A DNA stretch of 64,000 bases from Nymphaea colorata (Eukaryota; Streptophyta; Magnoliopsida; Nymphaeales; Nymphaeaceae): positions 6,894,972 to 6,958,971 of the forward strand of contig NC_045146.1 of assembly GCF_008831285.2 (NCBI RefSeq), written 5' to 3'. The translations under genes and the position numbers were made by a program. Position 1 is the first letter of the stretch, and each line of letters starts with the position of its first letter. The notes beneath the pieces were generated by a model. That model was given only the letters and a program-made list of their open reading frames with translations. It ran no database searches and had not been told where the DNA came from. Of the stretch, positions 1-11,087 are shown one piece after another.

Positions 1-2
1 AG

Positions 3-1118
3 TTGATATTCTTGAAAGAGTTTAGAGTCCCCTGTCATGTGGTGAGTGGCTCCACTATCAACAATCCAATCACCAAGAGGAGGGTTACCTTGATCAGTCG
101 AGGCAACGAGGGCTTGGGCTAGCTGAGCCCCTTCAGACGTGGAGGACTCCTCAGGGGTAGTAGATAGGCGGTTGATGTACGTCTGCAGCTCCTTGAGTTG
201 AGCAGGGGACAGCTTGGACTTTGCACCACTAGAAGAATTACTCTGACTGGAATCAGACACAGAAGGGCTACGCTTGCCAGAGGGAGGACGACCTCTGACC
301 AGTCTCTTCTCGGGATGAAGATCCCAACAGAAATCCACCGAATGCCCCAACTTGTTGCAATGAGTGCAATGCCGGGCAGGACGCTGCCCAGTCCCTGAGG
401 CACGGCTGACAAAGGCAGAAGGGCCATGACCGGTGTCAAGATGCATCACCTGGCGACGTTGCTCTTCAGACTCAACACGAGCATATACTTCCTCTATCCC
501 CGGAATCTCATCACCATTAAGAATCTGGCTACGAATAGACTCAAATTCATCCCGCAGGCCTCCCAGAAACAGAAACGTACGGTCCATCCATTCCTTTTCC
601 CAGTAGAGGGAATGATCTGAACCGCACTTCCACTCATCAGTCACATGATAATCTAGCTCCTCCCATTTGGTCTTCAGGGCAGCATAGAAGGCAGCAACAG
701 ACAAATCACCCTGTGTCAAGGAGTAAATACTGCGTTTAATCTGATAAGTGCGTAGATGTCTCTTCTTGCGACCATACATCTTTGCAAGCACAGTCCACAT
801 ATCAAAAGAGGTCGGCTTCCGCAGAATGAGGGGCTGGATATCAGAGGACACGGAGCTGATAATCCACACCTTCACTTGGCTGTCCTCCAACGCCCACGTC
901 GCCCATTGAGGATCAGATTTGATGGGCGCAGGTTTGTCGCCAGTGATGTAAGAGAGACGCCCACGGCTAGTAATCCCAATCTCGAGAGCGGCAGACCAAG
1001 ATAGGTAATTGTCCTTGGTCAGACGGATGGAGGTGACCTGGATCGGCACGTTCTCAGTCTTGGAGGCGCTGCCCGCGTCAAGAACGGCATCTTTTTGAGT
1101 CCCCATCGCTTCTGCCAT
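3..1118 (-). CDS. Ty1/copia Gag and start of protease, partial at window edge
   Basis: This reading frame starts at an ATG at 1118 and stays open, with no stop in 372 codons, to the window edge, so the rest of pol lies outside. It encodes the capsid-like Gag of a copia retrotransposon, which packages element RNA in cytoplasmic particles. A CCHC zinc knuckle reading CTHCNKLGHSVDFC lies near 330-370. The aspartic protease begins at the edge with WIVDSGATHHMTG (about 30-68), where DSG is the catalytic site. The primer-binding site and LTR lie upstream at higher coordinates. The open frame suggests a fairly young insertion. The Gag-Pol assignment is secure; whether the whole element is functional cannot be judged here. 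Confidence 0.92.
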   Translation of the reverse strand, partial: MAEAMGTQKDAVLDAGSASKTENVPIQVTSIRLTKDNYLSWSAALEIGITSRGRLSYITGDKPAPIKSDPQWATWALEDSQVKVWIISSVSSDIQPLILRKPTSFDMWTVLAKMYGRKKRHLRTYQIKRSIYSLTQGDLSVAAFYAALKTKWEELDYHVTDEWKCGSDHSLYWEKEWMDRTFLFLGGLRDEFESIRSQILNGDEIPGIEEVYARVESEEQRRQVMHLDTGHGPSAFVSRASGTGQRPARHCTHCNKLGHSVDFCWDLHPEKRLVRGRPPSGKRSPSVSDSSQSNSSSGAKSKLSPAQLKELQTYINRLSTTPEESSTSEGAQLAQALVASTDQGNPPLGDWIVDSGATHHMTGDSKLFQEYQ

Positions 1119-1456
1119 CACAAACAAGCACACAGCAACAAGAGGCACAGCGGCGGGAATGAGGCAGCGGCGACGGAAGGCAGGCGACGGCGCAACACAG
1201 AGGCCACCCACGGTGGCAGAAACCAAGAACGGGCCGAACGGAGGACTGCGGAGGCGCAATAGAGGACGGCGGAACAGAGGACGGCAGCAGAACAGAGGAC
1301 GGCGGCGGAACAGAGGACGGCGGCGGCGGAACAGAGGGCGGCGGCGGCAGAGCAGGGCGACGTCACAAGGGCAGCAGCGGCGCCGGAACTTCAACGGCGT
1401 CGGGCGACGAAAAAACTTGACGATCCTCGGGAAAGAAACGCTTCTCCAACTTCGCT
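1119..1456 (-). other. Untranslated leader of the copia element with a GGC-rich minisatellite
   Basis: This is the stretch between primer-binding site and Gag start. From about 1255 to 1365 it holds imperfect copies of a short unit (ggcggaacagaggac and variants). Open frames on both strands here are low-complexity (Arg/Asn/Gly or Ala/Ser/Cys) and are explained by the repeat. Confidence 0.7.
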
Positions 1457-1469
1457 GGCTCTGATACCA
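1457..1469 (-). other. Primer-binding site (initiator tRNA-Met)
   Basis: Minus-strand TGGTATCAGAGCC matches the complement of the 3' end of plant initiator tRNA-Met. It directly abuts the LTR end at 1470 and fixes the element orientation. Confidence 0.92.
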
Positions 1470-1754
1470 TGTAGAAACACGAACCACAAAGAGAGAGTAG
1501 AGAACGAACACACAATATACGTGGAAAACCTCAGAAAGAGGTGAAAAACCACGGGGAAGCTCTGACCTAGGGGCTCACCGCAACCCTAGGAGAGAGAAAA
1601 ATTATATTTCACTTAATTCAACACTTAAACATAAGTGACAATATAAAGAGGGAGAGAGGAGAAGCCGCCTAGGGTACCGAGCCCGCCTCGGTACCCGCAC
1701 CCCATAGAACCGGGTCCAGATATGGACCCGGTTCCCACAACAACATATTCTAAC
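1470..1754 (-). repeat. 5' LTR of the copia element
   Basis: The LTR begins next to the primer-binding site with TGTAGAAACACG (plus strand). It probably ends at ...CTAACA (1754), giving TGTTAGAATA as the start in element orientation. The inner edge is certain. The outer edge could instead be 1744, because the partner LTR is outside the window. Two perfect inverted repeats lie near its outer end. Confidence 0.75.
1672..1734. repeat. Two consecutive perfect hairpins inside the LTR
   Basis: Arms gggtaccgag (1672-1681) and ctcggtaccc (1687-1696) are separated by 5 nt. Arms gaaccgggtcca (1707-1718) and tggacccggttc (1723-1734) are separated by 4 nt. Both stems are perfect. In element orientation they lie in the outermost LTR part, in U3 or at the 3' end of the transcript. 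Confidence 0.9.
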
Positions 1755-3785
1755 AATATGAAAAAGAGATAAGCTTGATGTGAAGGAGAAAAATTATGAA
1801 ATGTTAGATATTTACCAAGAGGGTACCTGGTTGTAAATTTTAATCCAAATGAGGATGAGGCAGGTGGCTGATGCTTGGCAACTCCACAATAAGAATCACT
1901 CAAGAGAATTGAGGGTTTTGGCTTTCTCAATGATATTCTAATATGAGGTAATGAGACACTTGAGAAGTATTTGGCATTGAAGTGTCAAAACATCCATGAA
2001 ACTGGTGGGGAGGTGGTTGTCTTGGGTGAAAATGTTCGAGTATAATGTACATCTTCTTGTGGTGATGAACTCAATTTTGATTCAGCTGGTTGAATTTCTC
2101 AGTTAGGTAACACTTGCGGCTCCATGCTCTTAATCCAATCTTAAGCTTGTTCACCAAGATGATCCTTGATAGGAAGATGAATGATCGATGAGGATTCCAA
2201 AGTATTAATTTCTTTGAAAGAAAAGACCTGTTCATTGAAAATAACATCTCAATTGGAGAAAAATCTATTGTCTTCCAAATAAAAAATTTTATAGGTTTTC
2301 ACCTAGAAGAATAACCCATAAATACGCATTTGAATTCTCCAAGGTCAAATTTGGAGTTGGGATTTAAGTTTTGGCAAAACACAAGCACCCAGATGCCTTT
2401 AAATGGGAAAAGGTGGGTTTCCTTTTGAAAAGTTTTTCATATGGCATGAGCCCTTGGAAGCACTTAGTTGGAGTTTGATTTATAAGATGCATGACTGTTA
2501 GAATACCTTCACCCTAAAAATTTAACGACACACCTTATTGGATCTTAAGAGCTATAGCCATATTTAAAATGTGTTGATGCTTCCGTTCCACCACACCACT
2601 TTGTTGTGGTGTATATGGACAGCTTAGGTCATGCACAATCCCTTTTTGTTGAAGAAAACTTTCTAAACATTTGAGATAAATTCGGCTCCATTGTATGTTC
2701 TTATTTTTTTGACATGACCATGATATTATTTTTTGTACAAAAGCAACAAACTTTGTAGAAGTTGAGTTATTTCACTTTTATATTTCATCAAATATGTCCG
2801 AACTGTCCAAGTAAAATCATTCATAATAGTGAGGAAATAGTGCACCCTAGAATTCGATGTCTGACTATAAGGACCCAATACATCCGATGTAAAAGTTCAA
2901 AAAATGAGTCAGTCTTAGTATTACTCAAAGGACACAATAGTCAGGCTTTGTTTAGCCATCTAACAAACATCACAAAAATGATTAGTCATTCTAATCTTTG
3001 AGTCACACTTGGCAAACAATTTGTTAACTGAGATTGAAGGATGACCTAGACACAAGTGCCAAATATCTAGTTCTTTTACATGTGACAAAAACGAGTTGGA
3101 AGTAAGACAAAATACTGGCAATGCTTGAGATGTCTGAGTCGAAAATGTGCCTTGTTCAACTCCTGCTCTAATCTTCATCATAGAGCTTGAGTCTTGCAAT
3201 AAACAACCAGCAATAGAAAAGGAGATATAACATTGATTTTGTTTAATCAGCTGACTAACCGAGATAAGATTGAATGAAAATTCGGGCACGTAATAGACAT
3301 TGACAATGATCAAAGTAGAGGATGTACAAGACAGCAGGACCAACATGTGATGCCTTGAAGACATTGAAAACAAGCTTTAATGAAAAGCATCAATGGTGGC
3401 TTGCACCACTATCAATTATCCAAAGATTTGGTTCAAGAGTTGACGTACCAGCAAAGTGAACTTGAGGGCCTGAAGATGAAGAATTTGCTCCTTTTTCCTT
3501 GAGAATGAGTTTCAACTGAGCAAATTCTTTAAGAGTAAAAGACATGGCAGGTTCACTATTGGGTTCTTTAGTATGCATACCAGCTGCAGCCGAGACATTT
3601 GAAAATCCAAGACACCCACCACCTCTTTCAACATATGGATTCTTAACAACAGCTCTATCACCTTTTGGTTTACAGGAAGAATGCATGACCCCAGCCATTG
3701 AGATGGTCCAACAAAAACTGAACCGCAGACTGATTCCACTGAAGAGATTTGGACACTGAAAGCTGCCAAAAATGATCAGGGACAT
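1755..3785 (-). pseudogene. Decayed Ty1/copia gag-pol (protease, pre-integrase, integrase)
   Basis: Reading minus-ward, 3785-3390 encodes the Gag C-terminus and protease start (LWIIDSGASHH). 3373-2960 encodes the GAG-pre-integrase segment with WHLCLGHPS and the zinc-binding part of integrase. 2700-2370 keeps integrase core signatures in broken frames (a GVVERKH-like catalytic Glu region and a later YEKLFKRKP-like stretch). Numerous stops and frameshifts show age. It lies against the outer LTR edge of the previous element, which may have inserted into it. No LTRs were recognised for it. Confidence 0.8.
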
Positions 3786-3874
3786 GTCATAGACGTGCCA
3801 CCACCTAGAAATGCCTGATATCTTGCTCTCAGAGAGAGAGTGTGACAGCTACTGAAAGAAGATGCAGCACAAGC

Positions 3875-3875
<1 letters not shown>

Positions 3876-3909
<34 letters not shown>
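3876..3909. repeat. (GA)n microsatellite
   Basis: An uninterrupted run of about 17 GA units just upstream of the decayed copia gag. Confidence 0.95.
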
Positions 3910-3910
<1 letters not shown>

Positions 3911-5168
3911 ATTTTCTAGACTAGATGGCTTAGGGTGTAGTAGAGTAACTCAATCTTGACAACTCACTACTTAGGTCAACCTAGAAAATTATCTTATCTC
4001 ACATTGTTGAACATTTAATGAAGAGAAAACTAAGGCCAATTGTCTGTGGGTAGCTTGATCACGTTGAGCTTTCAATAAAGAGAGAAAATAATTTAATTGT
4101 ATGCATTAACTCACTTCTGACGACCCATATTAAAAAGCTAAGATTACTTTATCAACTTTCTAGGTGCTAACCCTTGAACGAATTGAAGAATAAACTCAAT
4201 TGTTGTATATGTTGACATAACAACAGTTTATCAGGATCAAATTTCCACACACACAAATATTTTCATCTACTATAGTTTGGCCTCCCATGAAGACGCCTTG
4301 AAAACCATAAACCTTTCAGCAAAGCACAAGACCACAATGAGATTCAAATCCACCAAGACGCCTTGAAAACCATAAACCTTTCAGCAAAGCACAAGACCAC
4401 AATGAGATTCAAATCCACCAGCCTCCTACTGGTCAAAGCCTGGTCAAGTTGTCAAACCACTTGGTTTTTATCAGTTTGAATACTTGCGTCAATGTCTCTA
4501 CTATTGTTTCATATTTGGTCTGAATTTGAACTTAATCAAATTCAAAAAGAAAATGGACCTATGATTAAAGAGCCAAACCCGGATTTGGCATAACCTTTGT
4601 TTGTTGAAGTCGACAGCTACCCAATTCTGATGAACATCTGTATCCGATTACACGAGAACAGTTTATGGTTTTGAATTTTACATTTTTGGGCTTGATCCAA
4701 CTCCAAATCTTAAAATAATGATTACTGATTCATATCCAACTTGTTTCCACACATATCGAGTTTCAAGGTTTTAGCCCGAATCTGATTCAACCTATGGGAG
4801 GGTAGCCCAAGCATGGGTCAAAGACCTATCCTCAGCTGTAAATTCAAAATTAAGTTTCAAAAGGGTTGTTTTTATATTATTTTCGTTCTTAAAGCTATTT
4901 AAAAATTGGCCAATAGAAAGAGGAAAGAAGAAGAAATTCTTAGGTCAACATATTTAATAGCCTTTGGATATGGACATCACAATGTCAATTATCAAGATGC
5001 AAGTCACCAAATCTTTCAACATCTAGAATAGAGGTGTTGACATGTTCCGGTTACAGGTAAGAAATTCCGAGTCAGTGAAACAAGAGTTGGAGCTATGGCT
5101 GGCAACAGGGATTCTCACTGGTGAGTGGCCATGTCTCCTTCCCCAGCAGATTGCATTGAGATTGTTCT
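3910..5168. other. Non-coding stretch with a 65-bp tandem duplication
   Basis: I recognise no gene here. A unit starting aagacgccttgaaaacc at 4290-4354 is repeated directly at 4355-4419 with no visible change, so the duplication is recent. The last bases (5164-5168, gttct) are the left target site of the next element. Confidence 0.7.
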
Positions 5169-5342
5169 TGTTACGAGAGAGAGAGAGGCGGCAAAAAGTC
5201 TTCTTACATTACGTGACCCTAATCTCTATTAAAGAGTTAGGGAAAATTACAAGAGAAGTCCACTAAAAATAACAAAACATTTAAAGAGACCCTCCCTAAC
5301 TTCCTAATATTTCAGAAAACCCCTTTTTTTGTATCTTTAACA
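5169..5342 (-). repeat. 3' LTR of the complete copia element
   Basis: Runs from TGTTACGAGAG to TTTAACA (174 bp) and is almost identical to 10315-10494. The TG...CA ends are intact. Confidence 0.95.
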
Positions 5343-5356
5343 CTCCCCCTCAAGCT
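5343..5356 (-). other. Polypurine tract
   Basis: Minus-strand CTTGAGGGGGAG directly precedes the 3' LTR. This is the position from which plus-strand DNA synthesis is primed. Confidence 0.85.
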
Positions 5357-8300
5357 GGAGCATATATATCAATCATGCTCAGCTTGTTACAACATCTCAG
5401 GAAATCGCCTATGGGAAGAGCTTTAGTAAGAATATCTGCTGCCTGATCTTCTGAGGAGACATGAATAGTGCTAACAATTCCTCCTTGAACTAAGTCCCGA
5501 ATATAGTGGCAATCCACTTCAATGTGTTTAGTCCTCTCATGGAAGACAGGATTGTTAGCGATATATGTAGCTGCCTTGTTGTCACAATACATTTTCATTG
5601 GGAGATTCACTGAGACATCCAACTCTACAAGTAGTGATCTAACCCACGACATTTCAGCCACAGTTTGAGCCATAGCCCTATATTCCGACTCAGCACTAGA
5701 ACGAGCCACAACATTCTGCTTCTTGCTCCTCTAGGAAATAAGATTACCGCCCACAAAGACACAAAACCCGGTAGTAGACTTCCTATCATCTACAGATCCA
5801 GCATAATCAGCATCACTATACGCCTCGATGTCAACACATTCTCCTTTCTTGAACCATAGCCCCTTTCCCGGGGCTGATTTCAAATATCTTACAATCATTA
5901 GAGCTGCATCCCAGTGAACTTTTCGGGGTTTTTCCATGAATTGGCTCAACTTATTCACAGCAAAGCTAATGTCGGGACGAGTGACAGTCAAATATAACAG
6001 TTTCCCTATCAGAGATCTGTAAGATCTAGAGTCAAACGGCTCTGAGTCATCATCATGTATATGAATGCGAGGATTCATGGGAAGTGTGGCAGGTTTAGCC
6101 CCCAATAGTCCTGTTTTCTGTAGAAGATCAAGAGCATATTTCCTTTGAGACACTACAACTCCTTTATTACTACGAGCCACCTCAATACCAAGAAAATAAC
6201 GAAGTTGTCCAAGGTCTTTCGTAACAAAGTGTTGCTGTAAAAACTCCTTTGTTTGAGCTATCTCTTGATCATTTTCCCCTGTAAGAACAATATCATCCAC
6301 GTAGACAATCAATATCACAAGTCCTGCTGAGCCTTGCTTGATAAACAATGAGTGATCAAGCTGGGATCGGCTAAATCCACACTTAGATAACACTTCAGTA
6401 AGCTTTTGGAACCATGCACGGGGACTCTGTTTGAGTCCATAAATAGCCTTCTTTAACTTGCATACCTTGGAACACTCCCCTTGTCGCTCAAAACCAGGTG
6501 GTTGCTGCATATAAACAATTTCAGAAAGGTCTCCATACAGAAAGGCATTTTTGACATCCAATTGAAAAAGAGGCCACTCTCGTTGGACAGCAAGAGAGAT
6601 AATCAAGCGAATAGTGCCCAACCGGGCCACAGGCGAAAAGGTCTCAAAGAAGTCAAAACCATAAGTCTGAGTATACCCTTTTGCGACAAGACGGGCCTTG
6701 AACCTTTCAACTGACCCATCAGAATGATACTTGATGGTGAATACCCATCGTGAGCCAACCACATCACAGCGTGTTGGGGGGTCTACCAAATCCCAAGTCT
6801 CCCGAGAAAGAAGAGCATCCATTTCCTCCTGCATAGCTTGTCGCCAACGTGGATCTAACAGGGCGTGATGGTGCGAGGACGGGATAACATGACTAGATAA
6901 AGCTTGATCAAACTGTACTAAGTGTGTACTCAGATGAGCAGTAGAGACAGAATTAGATATAGGATGTAAGGTACACTGTCGCTTGCCCTTGCGAATAGCA
7001 ATAGGGAGATCTGCTGCAGAATAGTCATCACTTAAACCTGAGTCAGTCTTATCAGTAGAGCTTACCTCTTGAGACGATGCTGGTGGACGGTTGAGAGAGG
7101 GACCTAGACGACGAGTGTAAACCAACGGAGGCTCAAGAAAACGTTCATGTGACCTAGGTTGAGATGATGGAAATGACTCAAGTGACACTGGTGGAATAGG
7201 AAGAGGTATAGGTGCATGCATCTCAGATGAAGAGGGACTTGACGGAGGGAAATAAGGACGAGACTCAAAGAAGGTAACATCCGCACTGATAATGTCTTTC
7301 TTGGTCAAGGGATCAAAGCATTTGTATCCCTTTTGATTAGCTGAATAGCCAATAAAGATACATTTGAAGGCTTGGGCAGCAAGTTTGCTTTTGTTCGGGC
7401 CTAGGATATGTGCAAAGCAAGTGCATCCAAAAACTTTGGGAGGTAAATGAAATAATGAACGCCCTGGATATAGAATTTGAATTGGAATACGGTCTTGAAT
7501 GGAGGAAGAGGGTAATCTATTAATGAGGTAACACGCAGTAAGGATAGCATCACCCCAAAAATAGGCAGGCATGTGAGAATGTAACATGAGGGTACGAGCT
7601 ACGTTTAGGAGTTGCCGATGTTTGCGTTCGGCTACACCATTCTGTTGGGACGTATGTGGACAAGTATATTGAGGTCGAATTCCATGGTCGGCATAAAACT
7701 GAAGTAGAATGGAAGACTTGAATTCAAGAGCATTATCAGTGCGAATATTTTTGACAATGAATCCAAACTGAGTTTTTATTTCCTTGATAAATTTTTGAAG
7801 AATACATATGACTTCAGATCTTTCCCTTAACAAGAAAACCCAACTGACTCTAGTAAAATCATCAACTAGAACAAGATAATATCGAAAACATGATCGAAAA
7901 GGAACCCGACTAGGACCCCATACATCCACATGAATGAGATCAAAAGGACTCTGACTCGATGGACTCTGACTCGAAGGAAAGCTGCTCCGTGTATGCTTGC
8001 CCAACTGGCAGGCATCACATAAGGACTCTGATGCAGGAATGTCTGGAAACATGCGACGAAGTTTTGGTACGGAAGGATGACCCAATCTGAGATGCCATTG
8101 GAAGGGAGAAGGCTTGGAAGGGACTGAAGATGCAGCAACATCAACTGGGATTGACAAAAAATAAAGGCCCTCACGCTCATGGCCGCCACCAATCATCTTC
8201 CCAGTTGGTAAGTCCTGAAAAGAACAAGAGTCAGATTCAAAAATGACTTTACATTGTAAGTCGATAGCTAGTTGCTTCACAGATATCAAATTAACAGGAA

Positions 8301-8628
8301 ACTGAGGTGCATATAGCACATGTGTAATAGTGCCTAAATGTGGAAGATAAATATCACCGCTACCCAAAACAGGGGACAACTTGCCATCAGCCAGCTTAAC
8401 ATACTGTGGTGTAGAAAATTTGACAAATGATGAAAAATTTTGTGGTTGATTACAATAATGTCTAGAAGCGCCCGAGTCTATCATCCATGTCATACCTGGA
8501 TCAGCAGTAGGAGCACCAACAGAGAATGCTGAATCTACAACAGCAGCATTGGTAGATGTAGAGGCAGATGTAGAGCCAGACCTCTGAGCAAGAACACGAT
8601 CATATTCATCCTTACTTAGGTTAAGAGA
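5350..8628 (-). pseudogene. copia Pol: protease, integrase, reverse transcriptase, RNase H, with one internal stop
   Basis: The frame is one long reading frame from just after a TAA (8629-8631) to 5350, broken only by a TAG at 5731-5733 where the family has a conserved Trp. Counting from the Met at 8493, the protease DSGASRH is at residues 6-12. Pre-integrase WHLRLGHPS is near 133, with zinc ligands following. The integrase triad is about Asp190 (HVDVWGP), Asp253 (RTDN) and Glu289 (VAERKH). The RT has FKARLVAKGY and the catalytic YVDDI. RNase H has YSDADYAG before the stop and SSAESEYRA after it. Product: the polyprotein that copies and integrates the element. Everything but the stops looks intact, so the lesions are recent. 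Confidence 0.93.
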
Positions 8629-8798
8629 TTATGACATAGATATAGAAGGATCAGTAGAAGGCTCAACCATAGATATTGTTGCCTTTGAATGAGTTGCCTG
8701 GGATGAAGAACGACCTCTGCTTGTGGTGATTCTACCTCCACCACGTCCAGAGGAAACATTAGACCTGAGGTGAGGATGTTTGTCCCAACAGCGGTCCT

Positions 8799-9578
8799 CT
8801 AGATGACCAATTTTGCCACAATAAGAGCACTGAAATCTGCCACGTCCAGCACCACGCCTGTACCACGCCCCCTAGTGCCTCCAAAAGAACTAGGGCCCCG
8901 TCCTCCTGATATCACAAGTGCAGAGACTGGTATGTCATGCGTAGTCTGAGAAAGAGTGGCTGCAAAGCGACTCAGCCTATTATACGTGTCTGCTAAATCT
9001 GGAAGTTCACTGCCTGTTAGAATTTGAGACTTTGCCACAGAGTATTCTGAAGATAGGCCAAATAAAAACTTCGCCACCATACCAGTCTCAACGTGTGATG
9101 CATCACAATGCTGGCAAGGTGGGCGAAGAGCCTTTAACCGTTCATATGCAGCAGTCAAAGTAGCAAAATATTGAGATAGGTCCTGATCCCCTTGTCGAAT
9201 GTTGCATAACTCCTCTTCTAGTTGTAGGATCTTGATTACATTAGTGGCATGCGAGTATGTCTTTCTCAAGAAAGACCACATATCCTTGGCCTTGGTATAA
9301 TATGCAATAGTTGGGGCTATATGAGACTCCACACTATTCATAATCCAAGACATAACAATATAATTATCTTCATCCCACGCAGCATATATTCCTTTTTTCT
9401 CAATAGGTTCATCCTCCTCAAGAATATATTTCTTCCTATGACCAGCCACCGACATTATGAATACCCTAGACCATATTTCATAATTTGAGCCATTAAGTTT
9501 CATCGTGGTTCCATAAGAGAATGAATTCCCAGCCATCTTGTAGTCAGTAGACCCTTCAGATTTACTGTTTTCAGCCAT
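8799..9578 (-). pseudogene. copia Gag, frameshifted before the zinc knuckle
   Basis: Starts at the ATG at 9578 (MAENSKSEGST). It holds the DUF4219/UBN2-like Gag region (NGSNYEIWSRVFIMSV near residues 29-44), then a Gly/Arg-rich tail. Near 8859 one nucleotide is missing, so the last 19 residues of the open frame are out of phase. The CCHC knuckle (CSYCGKIGHLEDRC) is found at 8790-8830 in the frame shared with pol. The frame shared by zinc knuckle and pol suggests the ancestor was one Gag-Pol polyprotein. Confidence 0.9.
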
Positions 9579-10301
9579 AGTAAATAAAGAACACCAGATT
9601 GACGCAAACGTTTAAAGAAAGAGGGCTAGGAAATTACTGTCACTTCAGATCTGGTTCAGCCGATGACAAAAAACAAGAATGAACTCCCAACGACTGAAGA
9701 CTGTTGCTCCCAACGACTGAAGACTGCTGCCACTTATAACAGCAGCTAGTTCTCATAAAACTTCCTGTCCACGTGTCAAAGAAATCCACGAAATCAAACA
9801 AAAAACTTGTACTAAGGATCAGCAACAGTCCTCACGCAGCCTTTCTTTACTGAATTTGTATCCACGATCTATAGAAAAAATCTGATCATATTCAAAAACC
9901 TGAATTTATAAGCAGCACATAGACTCCACAAAGCATCCACAACACCTCACGCAGCTTGACTTTACCGAAACTGTATTTACGATCATCACAAACCACAGCG
10001 TCACACGTCACGCTGCATCCACAATAGTCTCTTCATACGACCAATATGAGGATCTGATCACGCCTTCCACATAGGCATGATCAGGTCCTCCTTCTCACGG
10101 CACGCCCAACCCCTATTCCCTCACTGTCTCCTTATTGGGTGATAAGGGGGAATAAGGAGTAGCGGTGACAAGGGAGAGAACGAAAGAAAAAAAAAAGGAA
10201 CGAACTCACTTGGCTGTTCGCCGGAAAGATTGTCGCCGGAGAAGATGGTGATCGCCGGAGAAGGTCACCGGAAAGCGCACTCTGCCGTCGACGCCCACAC
10301 C
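9579..10301 (-). other. Leader of the complete copia element
   Basis: Untranslated region between PBS and gag. A short direct repeat (cccaacgactgaagactg) occurs near 9687-9731. No other feature is recognised. Confidence 0.7.
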
Positions 10302-10314
10302 CGCTCTGATACCA
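10302..10314 (-). other. Primer-binding site (initiator tRNA-Met)
   Basis: Minus-strand TGGTATCAGAGCG lies directly inside the 5' LTR and complements the 3' end of initiator tRNA-Met at 12 of 13 positions. Confidence 0.92.
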
Positions 10315-10494
10315 TGTTACGAGAGAGAGAGAGGCGGCAAAAAGTCTTCTTACATTACGTGACCCTAATCTCTATTAAGAGATTAGGGTTAGGGAAAATT
10401 ACAAGAGAAGTCCACTAAAAATAACAAAACATTTAAAGAGACCCTCCCTAACTTCCTAATATTTCAGAAAACCCCTTTTTTTGTATCTTTAACA
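10315..10494 (-). repeat. 5' LTR of the complete copia element
   Basis: 180 bp from TGTTACGAGAG to TTTAACA. It differs from the 3' LTR essentially by 6 extra bases around agattagggttaggg. Confidence 0.95.
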
Positions 10495-11032
10495 GTTCCA
10501 TTGAAGGCTAATGTTGGAACAATGACGGCTTTTGGCATCAGATGGGTGGCAATAATAATAGCTGGTTTGGGCTGAGGAAGCACGGCTCACAAATGACAAA
10601 ACCACTCGTAGACTAATGCCCTCATTGAGATTCTGATATCTGTTCAGCACAGACAAGCATGGCGAATACTCCTGGTAGACAACAGTGGAAAATGATGGCT
10701 CGAGGCCAGGCTTGGAGGGCGACTTACAGAGGGATATGTCTGAAAGTCTGCTTTAGATGTAGACCCTATGCTTCTTCAAACCATGCAATGCTCACGTGAT
10801 CGCTTCTTTTGTTTCCCTATTGTGTCTATTCCGTCTATAAATATGTTTTTTGGTAATAAAAGCAGGAGGAATCCTCCATCACCATTGATTTGGCAGAACT
10901 ATAAGTGCTCTTAAAGAGTTTACAAATCACAAGACCAAACAATTGTGTGAAGATAATAAAAGCTCATGTTTCATGAAAATCAAACAGATAATTCATAAAT
11001 TTTGTTCTTCAAATCAGTTCATGTGCCCAAAG
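10495..11032. other. Flank with no recognised gene
   Basis: This continues the sequence interrupted by the copia insertion (left side before 5169). A TATA-like stretch (ctataaatatg, about 10835) and taataaaag are present, but I find no coding pattern. Confidence 0.5.
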
Positions 11033-11072
11033 GGCCCGCTTGGCAATAAGAACAAGTTGTTACTGTTCTATG
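11033..11072 (+). repeat. Left arm of an inverted repeat bracketing the badnavirus-like array
   Basis: The arm (beginning ggcccgcttgg and containing aacaagttgttact) matches the reverse complement of 21029-21069 at roughly four of five positions. Its GGGCC..TTGG terminus resembles plant MITE ends. Virus homology begins only 15 bp further in. Confidence 0.7.
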
Positions 11073-11087
11073 AACTTGCCCCAGAAA

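Larger units (their letters stand above)
5169..10494 (-). mobile_element. Complete Ty1/copia LTR retrotransposon, 5.3 kb, minus orientation
   Basis: The element carries a 180-bp 5' LTR (10315-10494), tRNA-Met PBS, gag, pol, purine tract and a 174-bp 3' LTR (5169-5342). The flanking target sites are gttct (left) and gttcc (right), a 5-bp duplication with one mismatch. By eye the LTRs differ only in one block (attaaagag versus attaagagattagggtt), so insertion was recent. Three coding lesions are visible: a 1-nt frameshift near 8859, a TAA at 8629-8631 and a TAG at 5731-5733. The order PR, INT, RT, RH is copia-type. Confidence 0.95.

Noticed and set aside
1159-1464. Arg/Asn-rich open frame on plus and Ala/Ser/Cys-rich frame on minus
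   Set aside because: Both are translations of the GGC-rich minisatellite in the copia leader, without domain or codon signal.
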